Source: Ignavibacteria bacterium CG2_30_36_16
GTDB taxonomy: Bacteria > Bacteroidota > Ignavibacteria > Ignavibacteriales > Ignavibacteriaceae
Direction of reading: 5' to 3'
Assembly (NCBI GenBank): GCA_001873185.1
Contig: MNYQ01000234.1
Coordinates: forward strand, 1-37,971
DNA length: 37,971 bases
Shown: in pieces, positions 26,176 to 35,513 of the stretch
How the letters are laid out: the number at the start of each line of letters is the position of its first letter
How positions within the stretch are numbered: the first letter of the stretch is position 1
Translations under genes and position numbers: made by a program
Notes under the pieces: generated by a model
What the model saw: only the letters and a program-made list of their open reading frames with translations
Databases searched by the model: none
What the model was told of the DNA's origin: nothing

Positions 26176-29100
26176 AGATCACCTTTGAATTTTAAATTAA
26201 ATAATGTGCCCTTTTTACTTGACGATGATATTTTGCCGCCTAATTGTGCAGCCAAAGTGTTAACAAGTTGAAGTCCCAAAGATTCAGTGTTATAAATGTC
26301 CAATTTTTCCGGTAAGCCGGCGCCATTATCGGACACTTTAAGATGATAATATTTTCTTCTTTTAAGAAGACTTATTTGCACGGCGCCCATTCTTCCTTCG
26401 GGGAAAGCATGTTTTAAAGCATTGGAAACAAGCTCGTTAACTATAAGTCCGCATGGTATTGCAGACTCAATTCCAAAAGATACATCATTCACTTTCAACA
26501 CAACACTAATAAGATTTGTATTTATAGAGTAACTGCGCACGAGGTAATCGACAAGACTTTTTAAATAATCGGCAAAATTTATCACCATAAAATCTTTCGA
26601 CTTGTATAATTTTTCATGAATTAGAGCCATGGTTTTAACACGATTCTGGCTTTCCCTTAATAATTCTTTTACTTCAGTATTCACTATTGCGCGCGCTTGA
26701 AGATTTAGCAAGCTGCTTATTACCTGCAGATTGTTTTTAACCCGGTGATGAATTTCCTGCAATAAAATTTCTTTTTCCTTTAACGAAGATAGCAATTTAC
26801 TTTCAGCAACTTTTTTATCGGTTATTTCATTAACGAATCCTTCAAAGTACAATACTTTTCCCTTCAAGTCTTTTATTGCATGCGTTGTTAGTTGAACCCA
26901 AATAACTTTCCCGCTTTTGATTCTCCATAAAAACTCGTACTCACCCTGCTTAACGCTTTTGTCAAGTTCTAAAAGCATCTTATTAAGTTCAAGTTCTTCA
27001 AAAAAGACATCTTTGAAAAGATTAACTTGTTTAATTTCTTTGTTGCTCTCATATCCCAGTATTTGTGCGAAAGCTGTATTGGCAGTAATGATATTGCCAT
27101 CCGGATCAACCTGAAAAATTCCGATATTAGCATATTCAAATATATCTTTAAATTTTCCTTCCGATATTCTCAGCTCCTCTTCAAAGCGTATGCGTTCCAT
27201 TGCTCCGGCACAGTGATCTGCCAGCGCTTCAAGAGTTATCAAATCACTATTTGTATAAGCGTTGGTTTTATAACTGTGGATTGATAAAATGCCGATGTTG
27301 TTACCATTATGTTTAATCGGGACCATCAAAATTGCCGCGGAGATTTTATTTGTATCGCCGAAAGAATTAAACAAATCTTCTGGCAGCGCTGTTTCTTTTT
27401 CGATATATAAAAAAGCTCCTTCATTGAGCACTTTACGCGCCGCTCTTGAAGGAGTTTTTATTTTCGTTTCATTTGAAAAATCACGCCTAATCCCACCAAT
27501 TGTATCAATCATTAAAACCGGATACATTATATCTTCTTCTTGTGAATAAAGATCCAAAGCGCAGGCATCCCACCCTATAAGTAATTTGGCTTTCTCCGCA
27601 ATTATTAAAGCAGCTTCCTTTACCGACCGTGACGACGAAAGTTTCTTCCCCAGATGCGCAAATGCGGCGCTTGCCGATTCCGCGCGAATACGATCGGTAA
27701 CATCTCTCGCTACAAAATGAAACCCGTGTACTTTATTGTCAACCAAAATTAAAGCACCGTTTTGACCAAGCCATTTAATTTTTCCGTCTTTAGTATATGC
27801 AGGATATTCTATATATGAAGAATGTTGTTTTGTAAGGAGCTGTTTGTAATAAAATCTTGCAACTCGTTTGATATGGTCGGGGTGAATAAAATCTTTATAA
27901 TTTCTCCCTTTAATTTCATCAAACTTATAACCAACAATATTTAATGCTGCCGGGTTTGCAAATGTATAGTTACCAGCATGGTCAGTAGTAAAAATTATAT
28001 CGATAGCATTTTCGGCAATTTCTCTATATTTTTTTTCCGACTCAACCAACGCTTCTTCTGATTTTTTCTTCTCCGTTATATCTCTCACAATTGCCTGCAG
28101 CATATCGCCTTCGGCAATATCGAGTTTATTTAAACTAACTTCTGCATCAAATAAAGAGCCGTCTTTTCGTTTTTGCAGCCACTTAAAAAACTGCGGTTCA
28201 CCTTTCAAAGCAGCTTTAATCTTTTCTAAAGCAATTAACCTGGAAGCAGAACCATCGGGCTGTTCGGGCGGAGACAATTCGTAAGTTTTTGTCCCAATAA
28301 TTTCTTCACGCGTACAATTAAACATTTCTAAAGTCTTCGTATTGCAATCGATAAACCGTTCCCCGTTCATTATAAAAATTGCATCGTGCGCGGTTTCAAA
28401 TAAGAACCTGTATTTTTTCTCGCTTTGCCGCACCTTGCTTTCGGCTTCTTTAGAAAGAGTAATGTCTGATTGTGTTCCGATCATCCTTAGCGGCTGCCCG
28501 ATAGCCGAGCGAGTAATTACTTTTGCACGTGAAAGCATCCATCTATACTTTCCATTTTTACATAACATTCTATATTCGCTTATAAACCTGGGAGTTTTAT
28601 TTTTAATATGAAGAAATATCTTTTTATAAACCTCCCGTCTATCATCCGGATGTATTCTTCTATCCCATTCGACAAGTTCATTGGGTATCTCATCGTCGTT
28701 ATAACCGAGCATCTCCTTCCACCGCTGAGAAAAATATACCGTATTATTTTTAATATCCATTTCCCACACACCGTCTTCGCTCCCTTCAAGCGCAAACAAC
28801 CAGCGTTCGCGGCTTTCCTGAAGTTCGTGTTCTTTATTTTTCTGCACAGTGATATCGCTTAAAACAATCACATATCTTTCGGCGCCGGTTTCAAATATCA
28901 GAGAACCTTTTACCTCAACCGGTAGATACACGCCGCTCTTTTTTACATAATTAGCTTCGATGTTAAATGGTTTCCCGCCGGCGGTTGTAATTTTAAATAA
29001 TGAAAATTTATACTGCTCATCGGGATGAAGATATTTGTCCGGCGTTAAACCAATAAACTCATCACAGGTATATTCAAGCATCTTGCATACTGCCGTATTG

Positions 29101-29627
29101 GCTTCAATCACTTTCCCACATTTATCGGTAATAATTAATCCGTCGCTAAAAGATTCAAATACCTTTTTATAAAGTTTTTCCTTAACAACAGATCTTTGCT
29201 TCCCTGCTCGCCGCTTCTTTTTATCCGGGACTATTATGCCCTCTAATTTTTTATAATTTTTTGAAATTGATTTTGTGACTGCATCCGGCAGTTGTTCGAG
29301 ATCATCATTAGTTATATAATAATCTGTGCCGGCTTTAAGATATTTTGCAGCAGTCCTTTTATCACGTGAAGAAGTAACAATAATAAATGCTGCGTATTGA
29401 TGGATTGCCCGCAAATCGGAGAGTGCATCAAGAGCTTTGTAATCGGGGTTTGCAAAATGAAAAACAACAGCCGAAGGAACAATATTTCCAAGAAGGTTTA
29501 AATATTCATCTTTACCGGCAGCGGCATAAAAAGAAATCCTCATTGTCAGCTTTTTAAGCGCCATCTGGATTGATTCACGATCCTTCCCGGAATTATAAAG
29601 AATAATTATATTTTTTTTACGACGCAT
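26172..29627 (-). CDS. Multi-PAS/GAF sensor histidine kinase with a pseudo-receiver start
   Basis: This is a 1151-residue soluble kinase. Residues 1-130 have the fold pattern of a receiver, but the acidic pair and the phospho-acceptor position are replaced (LYNSGKD and VVFHFANPD), so it is probably a pseudo-receiver. Four PAS domains follow at about 150-265, 275-395, 400-525 and 528-650. A GAF domain lies at about 655-800 and a fifth PAS at about 815-935. The transmitter is of the HisKA_2 type, with EIHHRVKNNLQVISSLLNLQ and H960-H961 at its centre, then HATPase motifs NELVSNALKHAF and VSDNGAGLP. There are no membrane segments, so it senses cytoplasmic cues (redox, gas or small ligand). It is the first gene of a two-gene unit reading leftward. 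Confidence 0.92.
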   Translation of the reverse strand: MRRKKNIIILYNSGKDRESIQMALKKLTMRISFYAAAGKDEYLNLLGNIVPSAVVFHFANPDYKALDALSDLRAIHQYAAFIIVTSSRDKRTAAKYLKAGTDYYITNDDLEQLPDAVTKSISKNYKKLEGIIVPDKKKRRAGKQRSVVKEKLYKKVFESFSDGLIITDKCGKVIEANTAVCKMLEYTCDEFIGLTPDKYLHPDEQYKFSLFKITTAGGKPFNIEANYVKKSGVYLPVEVKGSLIFETGAERYVIVLSDITVQKNKEHELQESRERWLFALEGSEDGVWEMDIKNNTVYFSQRWKEMLGYNDDEIPNELVEWDRRIHPDDRREVYKKIFLHIKNKTPRFISEYRMLCKNGKYRWMLSRAKVITRSAIGQPLRMIGTQSDITLSKEAESKVRQSEKKYRFLFETAHDAIFIMNGERFIDCNTKTLEMFNCTREEIIGTKTYELSPPEQPDGSASRLIALEKIKAALKGEPQFFKWLQKRKDGSLFDAEVSLNKLDIAEGDMLQAIVRDITEKKKSEEALVESEKKYREIAENAIDIIFTTDHAGNYTFANPAALNIVGYKFDEIKGRNYKDFIHPDHIKRVARFYYKQLLTKQHSSYIEYPAYTKDGKIKWLGQNGALILVDNKVHGFHFVARDVTDRIRAESASAAFAHLGKKLSSSRSVKEAALIIAEKAKLLIGWDACALDLYSQEEDIMYPVLMIDTIGGIRRDFSNETKIKTPSRAARKVLNEGAFLYIEKETALPEDLFNSFGDTNKISAAILMVPIKHNGNNIGILSIHSYKTNAYTNSDLITLEALADHCAGAMERIRFEEELRISEGKFKDIFEYANIGIFQVDPDGNIITANTAFAQILGYESNKEIKQVNLFKDVFFEELELNKMLLELDKSVKQGEYEFLWRIKSGKVIWVQLTTHAIKDLKGKVLYFEGFVNEITDKKVAESKLLSSLKEKEILLQEIHHRVKNNLQVISSLLNLQARAIVNTEVKELLRESQNRVKTMALIHEKLYKSKDFMVINFADYLKSLVDYLVRSYSINTNLISVVLKVNDVSFGIESAIPCGLIVNELVSNALKHAFPEGRMGAVQISLLKRRKYYHLKVSDNGAGLPEKLDIYNTESLGLQLVNTLAAQLGGKISSSSKKGTLFNLKFKGDL

Positions 29628-29987
29628 TGAGTTCCGAATTGAAATTTTATTTCGTTAATCTGTTTTGCGCTTGCAATGTGCAATAAAAACAAACAATTAT
29701 CAATGTGTTTGGAAGATTTTATAAGAAAGATCGCTGTCTTTTGAAACTTAACACTCAAGCACGAACAAAATTTGTCAGAATATTAGCTCATTAAAAGATA
29801 AATCAGAATGAATGAAGATGAATTGCTGAATGTATTTCATACAATCCGTCCCCTAGCTAACAAACTAAAAGGCAATGACAAAAAAAGTCTTTTCAAAGTA
29901 AACTCATTTATATCCGCATAAAAAATTCTTCGCTTATTGATGGAATTTCCCTAAATTTAATTTGAATTTATTAATTAACAAAAAGCC
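29628..29987. other. Divergent intergenic region, no gene seen
   Basis: This AT-rich gap of about 360 bases lies between the leftward kinase pair and the rightward 85-residue membrane protein gene. It must hold both promoters. I found no sigma-28-like site with correct spacing, no convincing hairpin and no coding frame of note. Confidence 0.6.
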
Positions 29988-29997
29988 GGAGGTTTTA

Positions 29998-30255
29998 ATG
30001 GATAACCAGATTCTACAAAACGAAAAAGCCGATGTAATAAAAGTCGGCGATTGGGTTCTCACAATGCTGATATTGGCAATTCCGCTCGTTGGTTTTATAA
30101 TGCTCTTTGTTTGGGCATTCGGATCGGGCACTAATCCCAGCAAAGCCAATTTTGCCAAAGCAGCTTTAATATGGGTTGTTATAGGAATTGTGCTGTCGAT
30201 TTTATTCTTCTCTGCATTCGCAGCATTATTTACATCGGCGCTGAGCGGAAGTTAA
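29998..30255 (+). CDS. Small two-helix membrane protein, unknown function
   Basis: This 85-residue protein has a polar start (MDNQILQNEKADV) and then VGDWVLTMLILAIPLVGFIM. A Gly/Asn/Lys-rich loop (GSGTNPSKANFAKA) is followed by a second hydrophobic helix, LIWVVIGIVLSILFFS. Similar small proteins with the 'P-V-G-x-x-M-L-x-x-W-A-F' pattern are widespread in Bacteroidota and Firmicutes without known function. The ATG at 29998 is preferred over an in-frame ATG at 29962 because GGAGG (29988-29992) lies five bases before it, one of only a few strong ribosome sites here, which suggests high expression. A hairpin follows 24 bases after the stop. Confidence 0.82.
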   Translation: MDNQILQNEKADVIKVGDWVLTMLILAIPLVGFIMLFVWAFGSGTNPSKANFAKAALIWVVIGIVLSILFFSAFAALFTSALSGS

Positions 30256-30278
30256 AAAAATCACTATTAGCAAACTAC

Positions 30279-30324
30279 GCCTTCAAGGTTTTGTTAAAAT
30301 AATTTTAATATTACACTTGAAGGC
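30279..30324 (+). terminator. Long-loop hairpin after the small membrane protein gene
   Basis: GCCTTCAAG (30279-30287) pairs with CTTGAAGGC (30316-30324). The 28-base loop contains a second AT-rich palindrome (TTAAAAT-A-ATTTTAA). TGCTTGTCTTTT follows. It is a plausible terminator for the gene ending at 30255. Confidence 0.5.
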
Positions 30325-30406
30325 TGCTTGTCTTTTATAGTGAAAACCCCAACCAAATAAATTAGTTGTGGCATAGAAGGTTTAGGAAGAATTACTAAAG
30401 CACCTT

Positions 30407-30523
30407 CCGTAATAACGTTGGTCGTAACTCTGTTTCGACTGAAAAGACAACAAATAGAAAAAAAATCTATGGGCGATTCAGAGAATCTCCCTGCTGTTTT
30501 CATCTTTTTGCGCAAGATGAGTT
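30407..30523. repeat. Dispersed non-coding repeat, copy B
   Basis: This aligns without gaps with copy A at 205-321. The central hairpin is GGGCGATTC (30471-30479), loop AGA, GAATCTCCC (30483-30491), with one stem mismatch. The terminal inverted repeat is degraded. It lies in the 612-base gap between the small membrane protein and cheW. Apart from this repeat, the hairpin to its left and the sigma-28 site to its right, I see nothing in that gap (30256-30867). Confidence 0.75.
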
Positions 30524-30793
30524 GCCAAATAATATTTTTGATTTATATCAGAGGAAACTAAGCTAAAGATATCGTCATTAATGTTTTTATCTTCCTGCAA
30601 AAGCAGTTAAAAAAATTCAAACTCCTCAATATTTTAGCAATCACCTGCTTCGTTCCAATCTTCTTATTCGATGCAAGCAAGCAGCCATTAGCGCCTGAAT
30701 TCTTATCCTTAAATATGATGTTTCCGTTCCGTCGAATAACTAGACATTTCGAAAGAGTTATAATAAACCCAAAAGAACTTTCTAAACAACTAC

Positions 30794-30820
30794 TAAAAAT
30801 AAATTCATTCTTTCCGATAA
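30794..30820 (+). promoter_or_regulatory. Sigma-28 (FliA-type) promoter of cheW
   Basis: TAAAAATA (30794-30801), exactly 11 bases, TCCGATAA (30813-30820). The -10 box matches 7 of 8 bases of GCCGATAA and the TAAA core is intact. The cheW start is 48 bases further on. Chemotaxis genes are classical members of the sigma-28 regulon. Confidence 0.75.
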
Positions 30821-30867
30821 TAAAAGTAAAACTGATTTAATTAGTAATTTTTATCGGAGTAAAGAGA

Positions 30868-31353
30868 ATGAATGAAAAAGTCGAAGCGAAAAACGATTTA
30901 ACTGAAATTTTGCAGCTTGTTAGTTTTTTGATCGGGAATGAAGAATTCGGCGTTGAAATTTTATACGTGCAGGAAATTAATAGAATGCTTCCTATTACTA
31001 AAGTACCCAACGCTCCCGAATTTGTTGAAGGTGTTGTAAATCTTCGGGGTAGAGTAATTCCGGTGATAGACCTTCGCAGAAAGCTTGGGATGAGTAGAAA
31101 AGAGCATGATAAAAATACTCGCATCATTGTGGTTGAGGTAAATGGCAACACAATTGGCTTTATTGTAGACGCAGTAAAAGAAGTAGTGAGGATACCCACA
31201 AGTATAATAGAGCCGCCGCCAGAGCTTGTTGCCGGTGTTGATGCAGAATTTATAAGATCAGTTTGCAAGTTAGAAGACCGGCTTCTGATCTTAATAGACC
31301 TAACAAAAATAATTTCGACTAAAGTTTACGACGAACTTAAAACAGTAGCGTAA
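30868..31353 (+). CDS. cheW: Chemotaxis coupling protein CheW
   Basis: This 161-residue protein couples chemoreceptors to the CheA kinase. The CheW fold is clear from LVSFLIGNEEFGVEILYVQEI near residue 17, then the conserved NLRGRVIPVIDLRRKLGM (about 66-83) and the C-terminal LLILIDLTKII. It is a single-domain CheW with no receiver attached, of normal length. GGAG lies eight bases before the ATG. It is expressed from the sigma-28 site upstream, and a chemoreceptor gene follows after one intervening gene. No cheA is in the window, so the kinase is encoded elsewhere. Confidence 0.94.
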   Translation: MNEKVEAKNDLTEILQLVSFLIGNEEFGVEILYVQEINRMLPITKVPNAPEFVEGVVNLRGRVIPVIDLRRKLGMSRKEHDKNTRIIVVEVNGNTIGFIVDAVKEVVRIPTSIIEPPPELVAGVDAEFIRSVCKLEDRLLILIDLTKIISTKVYDELKTVA

Positions 31354-31438
31354 ATAATTTTCCAATTTCTGAAAAAGCATTTAACATGCCGGTTTTTTTT
31401 TCGATAATTAAATATGATAACTTTTTTGGAGAAAGAAT

Positions 31439-31855
31439 ATGAAAAATAAGTTTATATACTCAATATTTTTTTCAGCAGCAGCAGTGATTTTTGCCGCCCA
31501 ATTATCGTTTGCATTTATTGTTAACATAGCATCAGCGCCAGGGCCTGATGATGCGGCGTATTTACCGTTTGCCGAAGTGATGCCGGCGCCGGTTGGCGGT
31601 CTCGAAGCTCTCTACAAAAAAATTAAATACCCCAACATCGCAAAACAAAGCGGGTTAGAAGGCAAAGTTTATGTTCTTATATATGTAAACGAAAACGGGG
31701 GCGTGGATGATGTGAAAGTAGTGAAGAGTTTAGGCGGCGGCTGCGATGAAGCTGCAATTGATGCTGTAAAACAAACAAAATTTTTACCCGGAAAAAACAA
31801 AGGCGCTTCTGTTAAAGTTAAGCTGTCTCTATCAGTACACTTTAAGCTTCATTAA
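31439..31855 (+). CDS. Secreted TonB C-terminal domain protein
   Basis: This 138-residue protein has an N-terminal signal peptide (basic MKNK, hydrophobic stretch, likely cleavage after ...LSFA at about 26). Residues about 55-138 are a TonB C-terminal domain: YKKIKYPNIAKQSGLEGKV, VNENGGVDDVKVVKS, and then the helix with DEAAIDAVKQTKF. True TonB keeps its N-terminal helix as a membrane anchor and has a Pro-rich linker. This protein has neither if the signal is cleaved, so it would be a free periplasmic domain that binds envelope proteins rather than an energy transducer. GGAG lies upstream of the ATG. Its place between cheW and a chemoreceptor is unusual. Confidence 0.85.
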   Translation: MKNKFIYSIFFSAAAVIFAAQLSFAFIVNIASAPGPDDAAYLPFAEVMPAPVGGLEALYKKIKYPNIAKQSGLEGKVYVLIYVNENGGVDDVKVVKSLGGGCDEAAIDAVKQTKFLPGKNKGASVKVKLSLSVHFKLH

Positions 31856-31887
31856 AATATTAGAAAACTAATTAGGAAAAAAAAGCC

Positions 31888-33975
31888 ATGTCTTGGTTTA
31901 GTAATTTGAAATTCGTAAATAAAATCCAGGGGGGATTTTTCGCATTAGCAGCGGCATCAACAATTGTTGTCGGACTTGGTTTCTACCAGCTGCTGAAAAT
32001 GTCAGATGTAAAAGATCAAATATTCGAGGATTACGTTCGCCCGCAGGTTAGGATTGAAAAAATTTATTCCAATTTTCAGAAAACACAATTTATAATGATG
32101 CAGTTTTCGATGGAAGTTTTTGCTGCAAAATTTAATAAGAATGCCGGTGAATACACAAAGTTAAAAGAGGAAATTGACAGCTCGATTGATACACTGCTCA
32201 ATTCTGAATTAGATGAAGTAATTACGTCTCATTTAACTGAAATAAAGAATGTCTGGTCTGAGTATAAAAACCTTGTTGCAGATGCAATCTTAAGCGCTTC
32301 GATAACGCAAAACTATGAAATGGCTTCCGATATAGCAACAACTTCTGGAGAGGAAGTAGGCGAAAAATTATTAACCAAATTTAACAAAATAAAAGAGTCG
32401 CTTAATGCTAAATCCGAAGAACTTGATCTTAAAGTTAGCGACACGGTGAGCAGTGCGCTGATGCAGACGATATTCGGGGCAATAATCGGCTCAATAATTT
32501 TTATAATCTCGGCATTCTTCCTTGCCCCCGCCATTAGCAAACCGATCAAAAAACTTAAAGACGTTGTAAAAGAGTTTTCACTTGGCAATTATGACGCTAA
32601 TATCGAAATAAAATCAAAAGATGAAATGGGTGAACTTGCAAATCTTTTTAGAGAGCTAAAAGATGCGCAGAAAGAAAAAATTCTCGCCGCCGAAGCAATT
32701 GCGGCAGGTAATATCAGCCGTGTTAAACTTGCATCTGAAAAAGATGCTCTTGCGATAGCATTTAATAAAGAAGTAGAAACAATTGAAGATTTATTAAAAG
32801 AAGCGGATACATTAATAAATTACATAAAAGTGGGTAACCTTAATCAAAGAGGTGATACTGAAAAATTTTCCGGTGAATGGCGCAAACTTATAGAAGGCGT
32901 AAATTCAATTCTTGAAGCTTTTATTTTGCCGCTTAACGGTTCAGGCGAAGCTCTTGAAAGAATGGCAAATGGAGACCTTACATCAAAATTAAACGGCAGT
33001 TATCAAGGCTCGTACAAAGCGATGCAGGATAATATAAATTATCTTGGCGATTCCCTTGCCGCCGCTCTTGGCGAGGTTTCCGACAGCGTGTCTGCTGTGG
33101 CAAACTCGGTTCAGCAAATTTCTTCGGGCACTGAAGAAATGGCTGCCGGCGCGCAGGAGCAAACGCAACAGTCAGCCGAAGTTGCCGGCGCTGTTGAGCA
33201 GATGACAAAAACAATAATGGAAAACACGAAGAATGCATCCTTCGCCGCCGAAACCGCAAAACAAGCGGGCGAAAAAGCAAAGGAAGGCGGCAGTGTTGTT
33301 AAAGATACAATAACCGGAATGCTCCGGATTGCCGAAGTGGTTCAGAAATCCGCAATAACTGTAGAAGCTCTCGGAAAAAGCAGCGATCAAATTGGTGAAA
33401 TTGTTCAGGTGATTGATGAGATTGCCGATCAAACAAACCTTCTGGCGCTTAACGCTGCAATAGAAGCCGCCCGCGCCGGCGAACAGGGAAGAGGATTTGC
33501 TGTGGTTGCCGACGAAGTTCGTAAATTAGCCGAACGTACGACTAAAGCAACCAAAGAAATTGCAACGATGATTAAACGAATTCAGAAAGATACCGGCGAA
33601 GCAGTACATGCAATGCAGGAAGGCACCGAGGAAGTTAAAAAAGGGAAAGATATGGCTAACCGTGCCGATGAAGTTCTTCGTGAAATTATTATTGGTGCAG
33701 AAAAAGTTACCGACATAGCGGCGCAGGTTGCCGCCGCAAGTGAAGAACAGTCAAACGCAGCAGAACATATCAGCCAGAATATTGAAGCTATTAGCAGCGT
33801 TACACAACAAAATGCTTCGGGGATTCAAGAAATTGCTCGTTCTACGGAAGATTTAAACCGTCTGACAATGAATCTTGAACAGTTGATTGGAAAGTTTAAG
33901 ATCGCAACGGATAAAAACAAAACTGAAAAAGGAAACTTAGCTGTTAGATCAAACGGTAAAGTTGTTAAATATTAA
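31888..33975 (+). CDS. Methyl-accepting chemotaxis protein
   Basis: This is a 695-residue chemoreceptor. TM1 is about 12-35 and TM2 about 190-216, enclosing a periplasmic four-helix-type ligand domain of roughly 150 residues. HAMP follows (about 217-270, with [10 protein letters not shown] and [10 protein letters not shown]). A second HAMP-like segment around 330-385 contains [13 protein letters not shown]. The signalling hairpin tip is [38 protein letters not shown] (about 514-551). Glu/Gln-rich adaptation stretches flank it. No CheR-tethering pentapeptide is present at the C-terminus. It is the last gene of the cheW unit and ends before a strong terminator. The ligand cannot be told from sequence. 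Confidence 0.95.
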   Translation: MSWFSNLKFVNKIQGGFFALAAASTIVVGLGFYQLLKMSDVKDQIFEDYVRPQVRIEKIYSNFQKTQFIMMQFSMEVFAAKFNKNAGEYTKLKEEIDSSIDTLLNSELDEVITSHLTEIKNVWSEYKNLVADAILSASITQNYEMASDIATTSGEEVGEKLLTKFNKIKESLNAKSEELDLKVSDTVSSALMQTIFGAIIGSIIFIISAFFLAPAISKPIKKLKDVVKEFSLGNYDANIEIKSKDEMGELANLFRELKDAQKEKILAAEAIAAGNISRVKLASEKDALAIAFNKEVETIEDLLKEADTLINYIKVGNLNQRGDTEKFSGEWRKLIEGVNSILEAFILPLNGSGEALERMANGDLTSKLNGSYQGSYKAMQDNINYLGDSLAAALGEVSDSVSAVANSVQQISSGTEEMAAGAQEQTQQSAEVAGAVEQMTKTIMENTKNASFAAETAKQAGEKAKEGGSVVKDTITGMLRIAEVVQKSAITVEALGKSSDQIGEIVQVIDEIADQTNLLALNAAIEAARAGEQGRGFAVVADEVRKLAERTTKATKEIATMIKRIQKDTGEAVHAMQEGTEEVKKGKDMANRADEVLREIIIGAEKVTDIAAQVAAASEEQSNAAEHISQNIEAISSVTQQNASGIQEIARSTEDLNRLTMNLEQLIGKFKIATDKNKTEKGNLAVRSNGKVVKY

Positions 33976-34033
33976 AAAGCCAATTTATTAAAAACTGTCC
34001 ATCAGGAAGCTTAAACCTCAGTAATATTTAAAG

Positions 34034-34066
34034 GCTGCTCTATTCTTTAATAGGGCAGCTTTTTTT
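34034..34066 (+). terminator. Rho-independent terminator of the cheW-chemoreceptor unit
   Basis: GCTGCTCTATT (34034-34044) pairs with AATAGGGCAGC (34049-34059), an 11-bp stem with one G-U pair, loop CTTT, followed by seven T (34060-34066). This is the most canonical terminator in the window. Confidence 0.92.
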
Positions 34067-34211
34067 AATTCTTTTAAATACAGTTAATAATTATTAACTT
34101 TAATCAGTCTTTCTTTCTTAAGTCTCTTTGGATTAAATTTTCGCTTCGTGCAGCGGGATAACTCATTAAAATTGTTCTTGTATTTTTAAGTATTTAACAA
34201 ATAGGATTAAT

Positions 34212-34406
34212 ATGACTTTAAAAAGATCTAATAATAAAATGATAGCCGGTGTTTGCGGAGGTTTAGCCGAATGGCTTGGATGGGACGCAACAATTGTTCG
34301 TATTGCATATGTACTCATCTCAATTTTCAGTGCTGCTTTTCCCGGAATTCTTGTTTATATAATTTTATGGCTTGTAATGCCTCCCCCGGATAGTTTTTCA
34401 GAGTGA
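34212..34406 (+). CDS. PspC-domain membrane protein
   Basis: This 64-residue protein consists of just one PspC domain: LKRSNNKMIAGVCGGLAEWLGWDATIVRIAYV, then a hydrophobic helix ending LVYIILWLVMPPP. In Proteobacteria PspC is an inner-membrane sensor of the phage shock response; short stand-alone forms in Bacteroidota have no settled role. The 'GVCGGLAEWLGWD...VR' motif is diagnostic. No other psp gene is nearby. The gene stands alone between two non-coding stretches. Confidence 0.9.
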   Translation: MTLKRSNNKMIAGVCGGLAEWLGWDATIVRIAYVLISIFSAAFPGILVYIILWLVMPPPDSFSE

Positions 34407-34436
34407 TGGAGAGATATTCTTGAATGCATTAATTTC

Positions 34437-34462
34437 ATTGAGTGTACTTCGACACTCAATGC
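34437..34462 (+). terminator. Hairpin after the PspC-domain gene
   Basis: CATTGAGTGT (34437-34446) and ACACTCAATG (34453-34462) form a perfect 10-bp stem around loop ACTTCG. It lies 30 bases after the stop codon, followed by CTTTGTCATTTTT. It probably acts as a terminator. Confidence 0.6.
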
Positions 34463-34600
34463 TTTGTCATTTTTAACGTCATCAGTTACATGGCACTCTA
34501 AAAATAATATTTTGCGCAATGACGGGAAATCCATTATGGTACGGGCACAGTTATGAAATAAAAATTCAATATATAACAGCGCTATTAATCCCGGCTTCAA

Positions 34601-34692
34601 TATTAACATTAAACATCAAACGCTCAACATTAAACAGCTAACGTCAAATGTGAAATATCAAACACTCACCACCAAACACTCATCATCAAATT
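34601..34692. repeat. Degenerate short tandem repeat in the gap before the methyltransferase genes
   Basis: About five imperfect units of 14-22 bases run in tandem, sharing words such as AACATTAAAC, ATCAAAC and CAAACACTCA. The stretch is almost free of G. It has no coding frame. The rest of the 405-base gap 34407-34811 holds only the hairpin at 34437-34462. Confidence 0.55.
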
Positions 34693-34811
34693 TCATCCTT
34701 TAGCTAACGGTTAAAATTCCGACATACACAATCGTTCAATCCTCTAATTCGTCAATTTCATTCAAACAATTCATTTAGTAAATTTGCATCCCAAACATTC
34801 CTGGAGATATT

Positions 34812-35513
34812 TTGATTTTATTACCCGGCGGAAGCGAACAGGTTAAATATTTTCTTAACCACTATGGCGCTTCGGGCAAAAACATTTTAATGATTGGAGC
34901 AGGCACAGTTGAGGCGGCAAAAATTGTACTGCAAAGTCTTGAAGCAAATATTGAAATTATAGTAGAAGACCACGAATCACTTATGGTTGCACGCCTAGCA
35001 TCAGAAAAAATGCCGGCTATTTCATCAAAGCTTATGGATTTTGAACACACTGATTTTAAAAATAATCAGTTTGATGCTGTGTATGCTCAAGCTTCTGTTT
35101 CAGATGTTAGACGGAATAAAATAATAAAAGAAATTAAACGTATATTAAAACCGGATGGCATCATCTGTATTGGTGAAGTTGTTAACTTAACGAAACAACC
35201 GCCGCCATTTGTCCTGGATATATGGAATCATTCCGACCTAAATCCCTTGTTCATTGATGAAGTATCCGCTTATTATGAACAACGCAACTTTGAAATATTT
35301 TGGGAAAAAGATTTGTCGCACACATTAAAAGATTTTTATTCAGACAGTGCAAAACTATTAAATGAAAACCTTGACAAATTGGACACGGGTGAAAAATCAT
35401 ACAATAAAAGAATACTGAATAAAATAAGTCACGAGTCGAATGCATACTTAAATCTCGGCGGCAGTTTACACATCGGTTTTAAGTTAATTATGGCAAGAAA
35501 AAATGAATATTAA
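34812..35513 (+). CDS. SAM-dependent methyltransferase-like protein
   Basis: This 233-residue protein has the class I fold pattern. Motif I is ILMIGAGTVEAAKIV (near 25-39), then an acidic strand end (IVEDHE), a motif II-like region NQFDAVYAQASVSDVRR and post-II IKRILKPDGIICIGEV. The C-terminal 90 residues carry no known catalytic motif. The substrate is unknown. The start is TTG at 34812, supported by GGAG (34803-34806). Its last 11 bases overlap the start of the RlmD-like gene, so the two are co-expressed, and a role in RNA or ribosome methylation is possible. Confidence 0.78.
   Translation: MILLPGGSEQVKYFLNHYGASGKNILMIGAGTVEAAKIVLQSLEANIEIIVEDHESLMVARLASEKMPAISSKLMDFEHTDFKNNQFDAVYAQASVSDVRRNKIIKEIKRILKPDGIICIGEVVNLTKQPPPFVLDIWNHSDLNPLFIDEVSAYYEQRNFEIFWEKDLSHTLKDFYSDSAKLLNENLDKLDTGEKSYNKRILNKISHESNAYLNLGGSLHIGFKLIMARKNEY

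Noticed and set aside
31381-31407. Sigma-28 promoter before the TonB-C gene (TTCGATAA)
   Set aside because: The -10 box is partial, the spacer is a T run and the matching -35 position reads TTAACATG, so I consider it chance. Transcription from the cheW promoter explains the gene.
34134-34161. Sigma-28 promoter before the PspC-domain gene (TAAATTTT / CGGGATAA)
   Set aside because: The -35 box is good but the spacer is 12 rather than 11 and the -10 box is weak. PspC has no expected place in the late flagellar regulon.
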